The notes beneath the pieces were generated by a model. The model did no database searches. It was not told the DNA's origin and saw only the letters and a program-made list of their open reading frames with translations. The position numbers and the translations under genes were made by a program. A stretch of DNA of 64,000 nt from positions 1-64,000 of the forward strand of contig JOEL01000023.1 in NCBI GenBank assembly GCA_000720995.1, written 5' to 3'. Every line of letters starts with the position of its first letter. Positions within the stretch are counted from its first letter, which is position 1. Origin of the DNA: Streptomyces celluloflavus. GTDB taxonomy: Bacteria > Actinomycetota > Actinomycetes > Streptomycetales > Streptomycetaceae. Of the stretch, positions 24,601 through 32,613 are shown piece by piece.

Positions 24601-25389
24601 CGGCAGCTGGAGAAGCAGACCGGCCAGGAGATGGCGCATCTGGCGGCGGAGGCCGAGGGCAAGCAGATCTCGTTCCAGGACACCCAGTCGCGTCCGGTGC
24701 CGGTGATCACCTCACCGGAGTGGTCCGGCAGCGAGGCCGGCGGACGGCGCTACACCGCCTTCACGATCAACACCGAACACCTCAAGCCCTGGCACACCTT
24801 GACGGGCCGTCAGCACTTCTTCGTGGACCACGACTGGATGCACGAGGCGGGCGAGGCGATGCCGACGTACAAGCCGCCGCTGAACATGACGAGCCTGTAC
24901 GGGGAGCCGGCCGTCGGCACGGTCGACGAACGGGGCGTCACGGTCCGCTACCTGACCCCGCACAACAAGTGGGCGATCCACTCCTCCTACCAGGACAACC
25001 AGCACATCGCGACGCTGGCCCGCGGCGGCCAGTCGGTGTGGATGAGCCCGCAGGACGCCGCGTCGATCGGCGTCCGGGACAACGACTGGGTGGAGGCCGT
25101 CAACCGCAACGGCGTGGTGACGGCGCGGGCGATCGTCTCGCACCGGATGCCGGCCGGGACGGTGTACATGTACCACGCCCAGGAGCGCACGCTCGCGGTG
25201 CCGAAGACGGAGACCACCGGCAAGCGCGGCGGCATCCACAACTCGCTCACCCGCGCGGTCATCAAGCCGACCCATCTCATCGGCGGCTACGCCCAGTTCG
25301 CCTGGGGTTTCAACTACCAGGGCCCCACCGGAAACCAGCGCGACGAGGTCACCGTGATCCGCCGCCGCGCGCAGGAGGTGCAGTACTGA
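21652..25389 (+). CDS. narG: Respiratory nitrate reductase alpha subunit NarG
   Basis: Predicted 1,245-residue molybdenum subunit that reduces nitrate to nitrite on the cytoplasmic side of the membrane. Start ATG at 21652 has GAGGAGG upstream. The FS0 [4Fe-4S] ligands are visible as His64, Cys68, Cys72 (HGVNCTGSCRW) and Cys107 (RGCPRG). The expected Mo ligand is the Asp of TDVPES near residue 252, followed by the usual MWGANVPVTRTPDAHW. No Tat signal is seen, as expected for a cytoplasm-facing NarG. Length matches the family. First gene of narGHJI; ends in a TGATG overlap with narH. Confidence 0.97.
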   Translation: MRHEESGKPSMATPAGAALLKAGRFFSGGEVSGDLRTVHHKGGRDGDVFYRDRWSFDKVVSTTHGVNCTGSCRWQVYVKDGVITWETQDTDYPSVGPDRPEYEPRGCPRGAAFSWYCYSPTRVRYPHVRGVLLEMYREAKQRLGDDPVAAWADIMGDPARRRRFQKARGKGGLVRTSWSEVLEIAAAAHVHAIAEHGPDRIAGFSPIPAMSMASHAAGARFMSLIGGSMLSFYDWYADLPIASPQVFGDQTDVPESGDWWDAAYLMMWGANVPVTRTPDAHWVTEARYRGQKVVAVSPDYADNTKFADEWVHPHPGTDGALALAMGHVVLKEFFVERRVPFFDEYVRTYSDMPFLVTLREKDGAYVPDKFATAADLGGAADGDASDDPRDRWKTLLIDDATGEVFVPNGTLGHRWGADGKPTDRGDWNLDLGGVTPRLSVADGAHTTAEVLLPRFDLSGGSTGVLRRGVPVQQLSADGPPVCTVYDLLLAQYGVGREELGLPGEWPTGYDDAGQVGTPAWQEQHTSVPAAQAERIAREFATTAEESRGRCMILLGAGTNQWFHAETAYRGFLALLTMTGCQGRNGGGWAHYVGQEKCRPATGWATLASAGDWQRPPRQMIGTGWFYLHTDQWRYDPFRAEKLASPLGEGRLDGMSPADCLAAATRMGWMPSYPTFDRNPLDLVAEADAAGVDPVAYTVDQLRDGRLGFAGEDPDAPENWPRVMTVWRANLFGSSSKGNEYFLKHLLGTDSHVQGGAAPADCRPRDVKWREGAEGKLDLLVSLDFRMTSTTLLSDIVLPAATWYEKHDLSSTDMHPFVHAFTPAVDPPWQTKPDFDIFHELAQKFSELAKGRLDTRRDLVATALQHDTVDETAQPGGVALDWRAGDCAPVPGRTMPKLTVVERDYTAVGEKMAALGPLVDTLGVTQKAVTYDVTPEVGTLGRLNGTVSGGVADGRPRLDTAQRACEAILKLSGTTNGRVATHGFRQLEKQTGQEMAHLAAEAEGKQISFQDTQSRPVPVITSPEWSGSEAGGRRYTAFTINTEHLKPWHTLTGRQHFFVDHDWMHEAGEAMPTYKPPLNMTSLYGEPAVGTVDERGVTVRYLTPHNKWAIHSSYQDNQHIATLARGGQSVWMSPQDAASIGVRDNDWVEAVNRNGVVTARAIVSHRMPAGTVYMYHAQERTLAVPKTETTGKRGGIHNSLTRAVIKPTHLIGGYAQFAWGFNYQGPTGNQRDEVTVIRRRAQEVQY

Positions 25390-27029
25390 TGGCCCCCCGT
25401 AAGGCCCGCACCGGGCGCCGCGTCATGGCCCAGGTCGCCATGGTGATGAACCTCGACAAGTGCATCGGCTGCCACACCTGCTCCGTCACCTGCAAGCAGG
25501 TGTGGAGCAACCGGGAGGGCACCGAGTACGTCTGGTTCAACAACGTCGAGACCCGGCCGGGGCAGGGCTATCCCCGTACCTACGAGGACCAGGAGCGCTG
25601 GAAGGGCGGCTGGGAGCGGACCCGGCAGGGCAGGCTGCGGCTGCGCTCCGGCAGCCGGGCCGGCCGCCTCGGCAAGCTCTTCGCCAACCCGGACCTGCCG
25701 GGCGTCGAGGACTACTACGAGCCGTGGACGTACGAGTACAAGCAGCTGCTGGACGCCCCGGCCGGTGACGACATGCCGACCGCGCGGCCCGTCTCGCAGC
25801 TGACCGGCGAGCCGATGGACACCATCACCTGGGGCCCCAACTGGGACGACGACCTGGGCGGGGCGAGCGAGCACGGCGACAAGGACCCGGTCATCGCCAA
25901 GCTCCGCCGGGAGCTGGGCACGAAGGTGCGGTTCGAGTTCGAGCAGTCCTTCATGTTCTATCTGCCGCGGATCTGCGAGCACTGCCTCAACCCGGCGTGC
26001 GTGGCGGCCTGCCCCTCCGGCGCGATGTACAAGCGCGAGGAGGACGGCATCGTGCTGGTCGGACAGGACCAGTGCCGCGGCTGGCGGATGTGCGTCAGCT
26101 CCTGCCCGTACAAGAAGGTCTACTTCAACCACGCCACCGGCAAGGCCGAGAAGTGCACCTTCTGCTATCCGCGCATCGAGGCCGGGCAGCCGACGGTCTG
26201 CTCGGAGACCTGTGTGGGGCGGATGCGCTACCTCGGTGTCATGCTCTACGACCCGGACAAGGTGCTGGCGGCGGCCTCGGTGGCGGACGACCGGGACCTG
26301 TACCCGGCGCAGCTGGACGTCTTCCTCGATCCGCACGACCCGGACGTGGTCCGGGACGCGGAGGCCAGCGGTATCGCGCCCGACTGGATCGAGGCGGCCC
26401 GCAACTCCCCCGTCCGCAAGCTGATCTGCGAGTACCAGGTCGCGCTGCCGCTGCACCCGGAGTACCGCACCATGCCGATGGTCTGGTACATCCCGCCGCT
26501 CTCCCCGGTGGTGGACGCGCTGGCCGGTACGGGCTTCGACGGCGAGGACGCCGGGAACCTGTTCGGCGCGATCGAGTCGCTGCGCATCCCCGTCGAGTAC
26601 CTGGCGGAGCTGCTGACCGCCGGGGACACCGTCGCGGTGGACTCGGTGCTGCGCCGGCTGGCCGCGATGCGGTCGTACATGCGGGGCGTCAATCTGCGCG
26701 ACGAGCGGGACGCGGACATCGCCGGAGAGGTCGGGCTGACGGCCGGCCAGATGGAGGCGATGTTCCGGCTGCTGGCGATAGCCAAGTACGAGGACCGGTA
26801 CGTCGTCCCCTCGGCGGCCCGCGCGGACGCGCAGCGGCTGGAGGACACCTATATCGGTCCCGGCGAGGGCGCCCCGGCCGGCTGCGAGGGCGCCCCCGGG
26901 GACACGTCCGACCCGGTGTCCGACGGGCGCGGGGCCAAGGTGAACCTGCTCAACTGGGATGCCAACGGCCGCCCGGACGGCCTCTTCCCGCCCCGCACGC
27001 CGGGCCGCGTTTCGGGCGGTGCGGTATGA
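25389..27029 (+). CDS. narH: Respiratory nitrate reductase beta subunit NarH
   Basis: Predicted 546-residue iron-sulfur subunit that passes electrons from NarI haems to NarG. Four cysteine groups are present: CIGCHTCSVTCK near the N-terminus, CEHCLNPACVAACP, CRGWRMCVSSCPYKK and CTFCYPRIEAGQPTVCSETC. The Trp in CRGWRMC replaces a Cys, which is normal in NarH and creates the [3Fe-4S] cluster. Starts within the narG stop codon (TGATG) and overlaps narJ by ATGA. The C-terminal 60 residues are Gly/Pro-rich with the typical NLLNWD segment. Confidence 0.97.
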   Translation: MAPRKARTGRRVMAQVAMVMNLDKCIGCHTCSVTCKQVWSNREGTEYVWFNNVETRPGQGYPRTYEDQERWKGGWERTRQGRLRLRSGSRAGRLGKLFANPDLPGVEDYYEPWTYEYKQLLDAPAGDDMPTARPVSQLTGEPMDTITWGPNWDDDLGGASEHGDKDPVIAKLRRELGTKVRFEFEQSFMFYLPRICEHCLNPACVAACPSGAMYKREEDGIVLVGQDQCRGWRMCVSSCPYKKVYFNHATGKAEKCTFCYPRIEAGQPTVCSETCVGRMRYLGVMLYDPDKVLAAASVADDRDLYPAQLDVFLDPHDPDVVRDAEASGIAPDWIEAARNSPVRKLICEYQVALPLHPEYRTMPMVWYIPPLSPVVDALAGTGFDGEDAGNLFGAIESLRIPVEYLAELLTAGDTVAVDSVLRRLAAMRSYMRGVNLRDERDADIAGEVGLTAGQMEAMFRLLAIAKYEDRYVVPSAARADAQRLEDTYIGPGEGAPAGCEGAPGDTSDPVSDGRGAKVNLLNWDANGRPDGLFPPRTPGRVSGGAV

Positions 27030-27718
27030 CCCCGACCGCGCTGATCAGGTGGGTGGCCGCACAGTGCCTGTGCTACCCGGACGAGCGGCTCCTGCGCGAG
27101 CAGCTGCCGCTCATGCGGGAGGCGCTGGCGGAGCTGGCGGGGCCCTCCGCGGCGCCGGAGCACACGCGGTCGCCGAGTTCGCCGGAGTCTGCGGGGGACG
27201 CGGCCGCCGGCCTGCCCGCCTTCCTCGACCACCTCGCGGCCACCCCGGAACTGGACCTGGCCGCCCACTACGTCGCCACCTTCGACAGCCGCAACCGCCG
27301 CTGCCTGTATCTGACGTGGTGGACGACGGGCGACACCCGCAACCGCGGCGCGGCGCTGGTCGCCGTGAAGGACTTCTACCGGCGATACGGCATGGCGGGT
27401 GACTTCGGCGGCGAACTGCCCGACTTCCTGCCGGTGATGCTGGAGTTCGCCGCGCTCGCCGGCGATGCGGCGGGCACGGAGCTGCTGGACGGGCACCGCG
27501 CCGGACTGGAGCTGCTGCGGCTGTCGGTCGAGCAGAGCGGCTCCCCGTACGCCGCCGTGCTGCGGGCCGTCTGCGGCACGCTGCCCGGCCCGTCCCCGCG
27601 CACCCGCGAGGAGGCCAAGGCGCTGGCCCGCAGCGGCCCCCCGCAGGAGCTGGTCGGTATCGACCTCGCGCCCGCCCCGATCCCGGCAAGTGCCCTGTGG
27701 CAGAAGGTGACGTCATGA
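27026..27718 (+). CDS. narJ: Nitrate reductase assembly chaperone NarJ
   Basis: Predicted 230-residue cytoplasmic chaperone needed for insertion of the molybdenum cofactor into NarG before membrane docking. Features: CLCYPDERLLREQLPLM at the start, HYVATFDSRNRRCLYLTWWTTGDTRNRG, the family core, and GGELPDFLPVMLEFAAL. It overlaps narH (ATGA at 27026) and narI (ATGA at 27715), so all four products are coupled. Length is normal for actinomycete NarJ. Confidence 0.95.
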   Translation: MTPTALIRWVAAQCLCYPDERLLREQLPLMREALAELAGPSAAPEHTRSPSSPESAGDAAAGLPAFLDHLAATPELDLAAHYVATFDSRNRRCLYLTWWTTGDTRNRGAALVAVKDFYRRYGMAGDFGGELPDFLPVMLEFAALAGDAAGTELLDGHRAGLELLRLSVEQSGSPYAAVLRAVCGTLPGPSPRTREEAKALARSGPPQELVGIDLAPAPIPASALWQKVTS

Positions 27719-28449
27719 ACACCCTGGACTGGATGCTGTGGGGGGTCTTCCCCTATGTCGCCGTCGTCGTGATGGTCACCGCCATCGTCTGGCGGGCCCG
27801 CTACGACCGCTTCGGGTGGACCACCCACTCGTCGCAGTTCCGTGAGTCGCGGCTGCTGCGCATCGGCAGCCCGCTCTTCCACTACGGCATGCTCTTCGTC
27901 ATCCTCGGGCACCTGGTGGGGCTCGTGATCCCCGCGTCGTGGACCGGCGCGGCCGGGCTGAGCGAGCACGCGTACCACCTGATGGCGGTCGTCACGGGCA
28001 CGCTGGCGGGCGCCTGCGCGGTCGCCGGCCTCGGCATCCTCGTCTACCGCCGGCTCACCGTCCCCGCGGTGCGCCGGTCCACGCTGGGCAGCGACCATCT
28101 GATGTACACGCTGCTGATCGCCGCGATGCTGGCCGGTCTGACGGCGACCGTGCTGGTGCAGATCGCCGGTGTGGGCGGCGAGGACTACAACTACCGGGAG
28201 GGCATCTCGGTGTGGTTCCGGAGCCTGTTCGTCCTCCGGCCTGAGGTGGCGCTGATGGCGGCCGCCCCGATGGCCTTCAAGGTGCACATCCTGCTGGGCT
28301 TCGGCCTGCTGCTGCTCGCACCGTTCACCCGCCTGATGCATGTCGTCGCCCTGCCGGTGCAGTACCTCTTCCGGCCGTACGTCGTCTACCGCAGCCGCCG
28401 GACGCCGGCGGGGCAGCCGCGGCGGCAGCTGTCGGGACGCAACCGGTAG
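27715..28449 (+). CDS. narI: Respiratory nitrate reductase gamma subunit NarI
   Basis: Predicted 244-residue integral membrane cytochrome b that oxidises quinol and feeds NarH. Five hydrophobic segments are visible (for example WGVFPYVAVVVMVTAIVW, HYGMLFVILGHLVGLVI, LIAAMLAGLTATVLVQI and FKVHILLGFGLLLLAPF). Candidate haem ligands are the His residues in FHYGMLF, LGHLVG, KVHILL and RLMHVVALP, matching NarI. The gene ends the operon; a strong hairpin follows at 28473-28514. No nitrate transporter (narK) lies in the window. Confidence 0.95.
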   Translation: MNTLDWMLWGVFPYVAVVVMVTAIVWRARYDRFGWTTHSSQFRESRLLRIGSPLFHYGMLFVILGHLVGLVIPASWTGAAGLSEHAYHLMAVVTGTLAGACAVAGLGILVYRRLTVPAVRRSTLGSDHLMYTLLIAAMLAGLTATVLVQIAGVGGEDYNYREGISVWFRSLFVLRPEVALMAAAPMAFKVHILLGFGLLLLAPFTRLMHVVALPVQYLFRPYVVYRSRRTPAGQPRRQLSGRNR

Positions 28450-28472
28450 TTGCCAGCGGGGGCGAGAACCAT

Positions 28473-28514
28473 ACGCCGACCGGCAGGGCCTCAAGGGGCC
28501 GCGCCGGTCGGCGT
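28473..28514. terminator. Bidirectional terminator between narI and the sigma-factor gene
   Basis: ACGCCGACCGG (28473-28483) pairs perfectly with CCGGTCGGCGT (28504-28514); an inner GGCC/GGCC stem lies in the loop. It sits between convergent genes. Confidence 0.8.
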
Positions 28515-28520
28515 CCGTGT

Positions 28521-30101
28521 TCACTGCCAGGTGCAGATCCAGACAAGCGTCGAACCCCACCAGTGCCAGCCGCAGTGCAGGGACGAGGTGGGGTCGGGCG
28601 ACGGCTCCGCCGTGGGCGGGACGGGGACGCTCGGCGTCGGGTCCGTGGGGGTGAAGGTGGGCGTGGGAACCGACGGGGTGGGGGTCGGCGGCCGGGGCGT
28701 CACCGTCGGCGCCGCCGTGGGGCCGCTCGTCGGACCGGTGGTCGGACCGCTCGTCGGACCGGTCGTCGGGCTGGGCGGCGGAGCTCCTGTCGGCGCGGCC
28801 GTCTGGGCGGACACCGAGGGATTCGGCGTCAGTCCCGGCGTTCCCGGCTCGGCCGGGGCGAGCGGCAGGAGGGGCGACGGCAGGGACGGTATGGCGGCCA
28901 CGGAACGCGAGGGCGTCGGCTCGCTCCGCCAGGACTGCGGCTGATCCCCCGACGGGCCCGCTCCCTGTGCACCGCCCGCCGCGGTGCCCGGCCCGCCACC
29001 CGGCGCGCCTCCGGTTCCCCCGCCCGACGCCCCTCCCGGCGGGGCGGGCTGCGGGGGCTCACCGCCACCGCTGTGCGACGGAGCCGCAGCCCGCTGCTGG
29101 GCGGCGCCGGGGTCGTTGCCGGTCAGGGCGAGCCCCGCGGCGACCGCCGCCCCGGCCACCGCCACCACCCCGACCCCGGCGACCGTCACGGCGAGCGGTC
29201 CGGCCTGGCGGACCTGGCCGCGCAGCAGATGCCGTACGGACCGCTGCGCCACCTTGAGCGCGCCGCCCCCGGAGGGGGGTGTGCCCGAGCCCGCGGCGGC
29301 GGCTCCGGTACCGGCCAGCGCCAGCAGGAACTTCGCCGAACCGCTCGTCAGGAACACCAGCAGCGCGGGGCCGGTGAGCGCCGGCAGCCGGTGGTTGGCG
29401 TGGGCCAGCAGCCTCATCCTGCCGTGGCAGTCCGGGCAGTCCAGGAGATGGCTGTCGACGTCGCCGGCCTGCTTGTCGGTGGCCTCGCCCCGGACGAACG
29501 CGGGCATCCGCTCCCAGTACGCGGCGCACGCCGGATTGTCCGGTGCGCCGGGCATCGTGCGCAGGAACGCCTGCCGCATCCCCTCGCGCGCCCGGTGCAG
29601 CAGCACCGCGGTCGCGCCCTTTCCGGCGCCGATCGCCTTGCCGACCGCCTCCAGCGACTGGTCCTCGGCCTCGGCCAGCCACAGTGCCTTCACCCAGCGC
29701 TGCGGCAGCTGGTCGAGGACCCTGGCGAGCAGATCGACATAGGCGATGCGCTGCATCGGGTCGGTGTCCGGGGCGGATTCGGCGGCCTCGGGCCAGGCGT
29801 GGCCGCCCTCCGGGTCGCGCGGGATCTCGCGGGCGGCGTTGGCGCCGACCGTGGTGGCGAGGTGGCGGATGGTGGTGCGCAGATACGCCGGGATGTTGTC
29901 GATGTGGTGGCCGCCCTGGATCCGTCGCCAGACGCGGAAATGGGCCTCGGCGACGAGGTCTTCGGCGAGCCAGGCGTTCGAGGTCAGTGAGCGGGCGTAG
30001 CCGACCAGACGGGGGTGCTCCTGTTCATAGAGCGCGGCGTAGGCGTCCGCCGGCGACTCCTCACAAGCCACAACGGCGACATCGGGCACGGCATCTGACA
30101 T
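28521..30101 (-). CDS. ECF sigma factor fused to an anti-sigma-like zinc domain and extracellular tail
   Basis: Predicted 526-residue protein. Residues about 20-85 are sigma region 2 (YEQEHPRLVGYARSLTSNAWLAEDLVAEAHFRVWR) and about 118-185 region 4 (LDQLPQRWVKALWLAEAEDQSLEAVGKAIG). Next, HLLDCPDC (His218, Cys222, Cys225) is the HxxxCxxC zinc motif of ZAS anti-sigma factors. Hydrophobic stretches at about 241-270 and a clear membrane helix at about 302-325 follow, then a long Pro/Thr/Ser/Gly-rich region with GPTSGPT repeats and an end rich in Trp with two Cys (HCGWHWWGS, WICTWQ). This looks like a membrane-tethered, self-inhibited sigma factor that senses outside signals. Convergent with narI. 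Confidence 0.88.
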   Translation of the reverse strand: MSDAVPDVAVVACEESPADAYAALYEQEHPRLVGYARSLTSNAWLAEDLVAEAHFRVWRRIQGGHHIDNIPAYLRTTIRHLATTVGANAAREIPRDPEGGHAWPEAAESAPDTDPMQRIAYVDLLARVLDQLPQRWVKALWLAEAEDQSLEAVGKAIGAGKGATAVLLHRAREGMRQAFLRTMPGAPDNPACAAYWERMPAFVRGEATDKQAGDVDSHLLDCPDCHGRMRLLAHANHRLPALTGPALLVFLTSGSAKFLLALAGTGAAAAGSGTPPSGGGALKVAQRSVRHLLRGQVRQAGPLAVTVAGVGVVAVAGAAVAAGLALTGNDPGAAQQRAAAPSHSGGGEPPQPAPPGGASGGGTGGAPGGGPGTAAGGAQGAGPSGDQPQSWRSEPTPSRSVAAIPSLPSPLLPLAPAEPGTPGLTPNPSVSAQTAAPTGAPPPSPTTGPTSGPTTGPTSGPTAAPTVTPRPPTPTPSVPTPTFTPTDPTPSVPVPPTAEPSPDPTSSLHCGWHWWGSTLVWICTWQ

Positions 30102-30341
30102 GGCGGCACAACCCCTGATATATCACCCCGGCGGTCCGGCTCCGCACCTCATGGTGAGCACGGCCCGGACCACTGGACCATCGGCACATTGCTTGGGTTT
30201 CGCAAGCGTAAGGAGGCCATATTCTCTCATTCAAAGTTGCGTGACACAGGTCACGTTGGAATCCGGTGTACTGGCGTAATGCCCCGGTCGTCATAGTGGT
30301 CATAGGGGAAAGGATCCGCACCGAATGCAAGGGAGCCGGCG

Positions 30342-30755
30342 ATGTCCACCGCCATCGACCAAGCCGTCCACGCCCGCCTCATCGCGACCGCACCACAATC
30401 ACGGATGATCCCGGCGGCCCTGCGCTACGACCGCACCGACCCGTTCGCGGTGCGCGTGGTGTTTCCCCCCATCGCCTCACTGGACGGGGCGGAGGCGGAG
30501 TGGTCCTTCGCCCGCGACCTGCTGGAGGCGGGGCTGCGAGAGCCCTCCGGGACGGGCGATGTCCACATCTGGCCGTGCGGCCCGGACGCCACGATGCTGG
30601 AGTTCCACACCGCCGACGGGGTGGCGATGGTGCAGTTCGGCACGTGGGATCTCTGGCACTTCCTGGCCCGGTCGTACGAACTCGTCCCGAAAGGCGGCGA
30701 AATGCACCACCTCGATGTGGACGGCGATCTCGCCGCGCTGCTGCGCGGCGCCTAG
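30342..30755 (+). CDS. SsgA-like sporulation/cell-division protein (SALP)
   Basis: Predicted 137-residue protein of the SsgA-like family, found only in morphologically complex actinomycetes, where members help place septa and control peptidoglycan processing during sporulation. The ATG is preceded by GGGAG. Family marks: LRYDRTDPFAVRVVFPP, WSFARDLLEAGL, GDVHIWPCGPDATMLEFH and WHFLARSYELVPKGGE. It closely resembles the second SALP at 39236 in length and block order. Divergent from the sigma-factor fusion; the 240-bp gap is AT-richer than the rest and probably holds both promoters. Confidence 0.92.
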   Translation: MSTAIDQAVHARLIATAPQSRMIPAALRYDRTDPFAVRVVFPPIASLDGAEAEWSFARDLLEAGLREPSGTGDVHIWPCGPDATMLEFHTADGVAMVQFGTWDLWHFLARSYELVPKGGEMHHLDVDGDLAALLRGA

Positions 30756-30776
30756 GCCGCCTGCGGCCGGCTCAGG

Positions 30777-30831
30777 TGCGGCTTCGGGTTCCCGCCCGAC
30801 GGACTCCGCCCGGCGGGAACCCGAAGCCGCA
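30777..30831. terminator. Terminator with a perfect 20-bp stem
   Basis: 30777-30796 (TGCGGCTTCGGGTTCCCGCC) pairs with 30812-30831 without mismatch around a 15-nt loop. It separates the convergent SALP and MFS genes. Confidence 0.9.
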
Positions 30832-30892
30832 TACGTCCGTTATCGGTTGTGCGAGGGCGAGCGGCAGCGGCCGCCCGGCCGAGATGCTCGGG

Positions 30893-30924
30893 CCCGTCAG
30901 CCCGTCAGCCCGTCAGCCCGTCAG
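30893..30924. repeat. Four tandem copies of CCCGTCAG over the MFS stop codon
   Basis: Perfect 8-bp units at 30893, 30901, 30909 and 30917. The stop codon of the MFS gene (30913-30915) lies inside. Because the unit is not a multiple of three, gain or loss of a unit would change the C-terminus. Confidence 0.8.
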
Positions 30925-32169
30925 CCCGGTGGGCGCGGTCTGCGTGGCGGCGGCCGGCTGTGCGTTCGCGCGGCGGTCCAGCCGGGCGTCGGTCAGCGCC
31001 GCGCCGAGCGAGACCAGTCCGAGCGCGGCGCCCACCCAGCCGACCGAAGGGAGCCCGAGGCCGGCGCCGATGGCCAGGCCGCCCAGCAGCGGCGCCACCG
31101 TGATCCCCAGCTGCATCGCCGAGACATTGGTCGCCCCGGCCAGGGTCGGCGCGCCGACCGCGATCGTGAACACCCGGGAGAGCACCGGCGGGTTGACGAG
31201 GAATCCGGTCAGTCCGAGCAGGAACACCAGCGGGACCGTGGCCGCCAGGTGGCTGCCCAGCAGGGCCAGTGCGACGGAGACGACGACCATGCCGAGGATC
31301 CCGGCGTACAGCGTCGGGAAGGGGTGCCGGTCCGAGGTCCGGCCGCCGATGGTCAGCCCGGCGAAGGCGCCGATCCCGAACAGCGCCAGCACGGCCGGCA
31401 CCCAGCCGGCGGGCAGTCCGCCGCTGTCGGTCAGCAGCGCGCCCAGGTAGCTGAACGACACCATGTACGCCGCAGTGGTCAGCATGGTGTTGCCGTAGGC
31501 CACCCAGAGCCTGGGCCGGGCCATCGCGCGCAGCTCGGCGCCCCGGTCGGGAGCCGCCTCCTTGCCGCGGTCGGTGCCGGGCATCGTCAGCCGCACCGCG
31601 ATCGCGGTCGCCGCGGTCAGCGCGGCCACCGCCCAGAACCCCGCGCGCCATCCGGAGTGTTCACCGATCAGGGTGCCGGCCGGACCACCGGCGACCATGG
31701 CCAGGCTCAGCCCGGTGACCACCACCGACAGCGCCCTGGCGGTGCGGTCCGGCGGGACCATGCGGATCGCGGTCGCCGACGCGACCGCCCAGAACCCGGC
31801 GTACGCCACTCCGCTGACCGCGCGGGCGGCCACCAGCGCCCCGTACCCGGGTATGAGCAGGCCGAACGCGATGGCGACGACGAAGAGCGTCTGGCAGACC
31901 AGCAGGGTGGTGCGCGGAGGCCACCGCAGGGTGAGCACGGCCAGCGGCGGGGCGCCCAGCAGCACACCGGCCGCGAACGCGGAGATCAGCGTGCCGGCCG
32001 TCGGCAGCGACACCTGGAGGTCACCGGCGATGTCCAACAGCACGCCGACGATCAGGAACTCCGAGGTGCCCATGGCGAAGAGGCTCAGGCCGAGCAGGTA
32101 GACCGCGAGGGGTATCCCGCGTCGCGCCGTGCTCTGCTCGTTCACGCTGTCTCCGGGTGCTGAGGTCAT
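30913..32169 (-). CDS. MFS drug exporter (Cmx/CmlR-like DHA1 family)
   Basis: Predicted 418-residue 12-helix proton-driven exporter. The ATG at 32167-32169 starts a short polar N-terminus, then IPLAVYLLGLSLFAMGTSEFLIVGVL, the first helix typical of the chloramphenicol-exporter branch (Cmx, CmlR). Further marks are TAGTLISAFAAGVLLGAP, the motif A-like loop LTLRWPPRTTLL, and AGFWAVASATAIRMVPPDRTARAL. The substrate cannot be read from sequence. It is divergent from a cupin-type regulator 444 bp away, which probably controls it. Confidence 0.88.
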   Translation of the reverse strand: MTSAPGDSVNEQSTARRGIPLAVYLLGLSLFAMGTSEFLIVGVLLDIAGDLQVSLPTAGTLISAFAAGVLLGAPPLAVLTLRWPPRTTLLVCQTLFVVAIAFGLLIPGYGALVAARAVSGVAYAGFWAVASATAIRMVPPDRTARALSVVVTGLSLAMVAGGPAGTLIGEHSGWRAGFWAVAALTAATAIAVRLTMPGTDRGKEAAPDRGAELRAMARPRLWVAYGNTMLTTAAYMVSFSYLGALLTDSGGLPAGWVPAVLALFGIGAFAGLTIGGRTSDRHPFPTLYAGILGMVVVSVALALLGSHLAATVPLVFLLGLTGFLVNPPVLSRVFTIAVGAPTLAGATNVSAMQLGITVAPLLGGLAIGAGLGLPSVGWVGAALGLVSLGAALTDARLDRRANAQPAAATQTAPTGLTG

Positions 32170-32613
32170 GGCAGGGTCTCTCTCTTGTCTTGCCGGTGCG
32201 GTGTGGTGCGTGTGGTACGGGCAGGGGCTGTGGGTACGGGACGGGCGGGCCCGGAGCCTGCCGTCGGGCCGGGTGGCGGGCGGTGACCGGGGCGTTTCCG
32301 CACGGTGCACGACATCGGACGGGCACGGCGGCCGGGGCAGCGGGCTCGCGGGCGTCCGTCCGACCGTCGGTCAGCTCCGCGCCGTACGCGGCGGCCCCGG
32401 CCCGCCGGGGCCGCCCCCGCGGAAGCACCACCGGCGCGGGGTGCGGAGCGGCCGTGCCCACGACGGCCGCGACGACACATCCGGATTTCCGTGGCCGTCT
32501 CACTCATCGCGATCACCTCCGACAGGGCCTGGCTGATCCGCAGAGTGCTGCGGGTGGCAAGTTCGCGACGATATTTGTTGCCGTTTCCGGGACGGACGCG
32601 GTGCAATGGAGAG
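32170..32613. other. Divergent promoter region of MFS and cupin-regulator genes
   Basis: Long 444-bp gap without a convincing gene. An inverted repeat GGCAA (32556-32560) and TTGCC (32578-32582), embedded in AT-richer sequence just upstream of the regulator start, is a possible operator. Confidence 0.45.

Noticed and set aside
22378-24639. Long open frame of 753 codons antisense to narG
   Set aside because: It is a codon-bias shadow of narG in very GC-rich DNA; the translation is low-complexity Arg/His/Gly-rich and has no family features.
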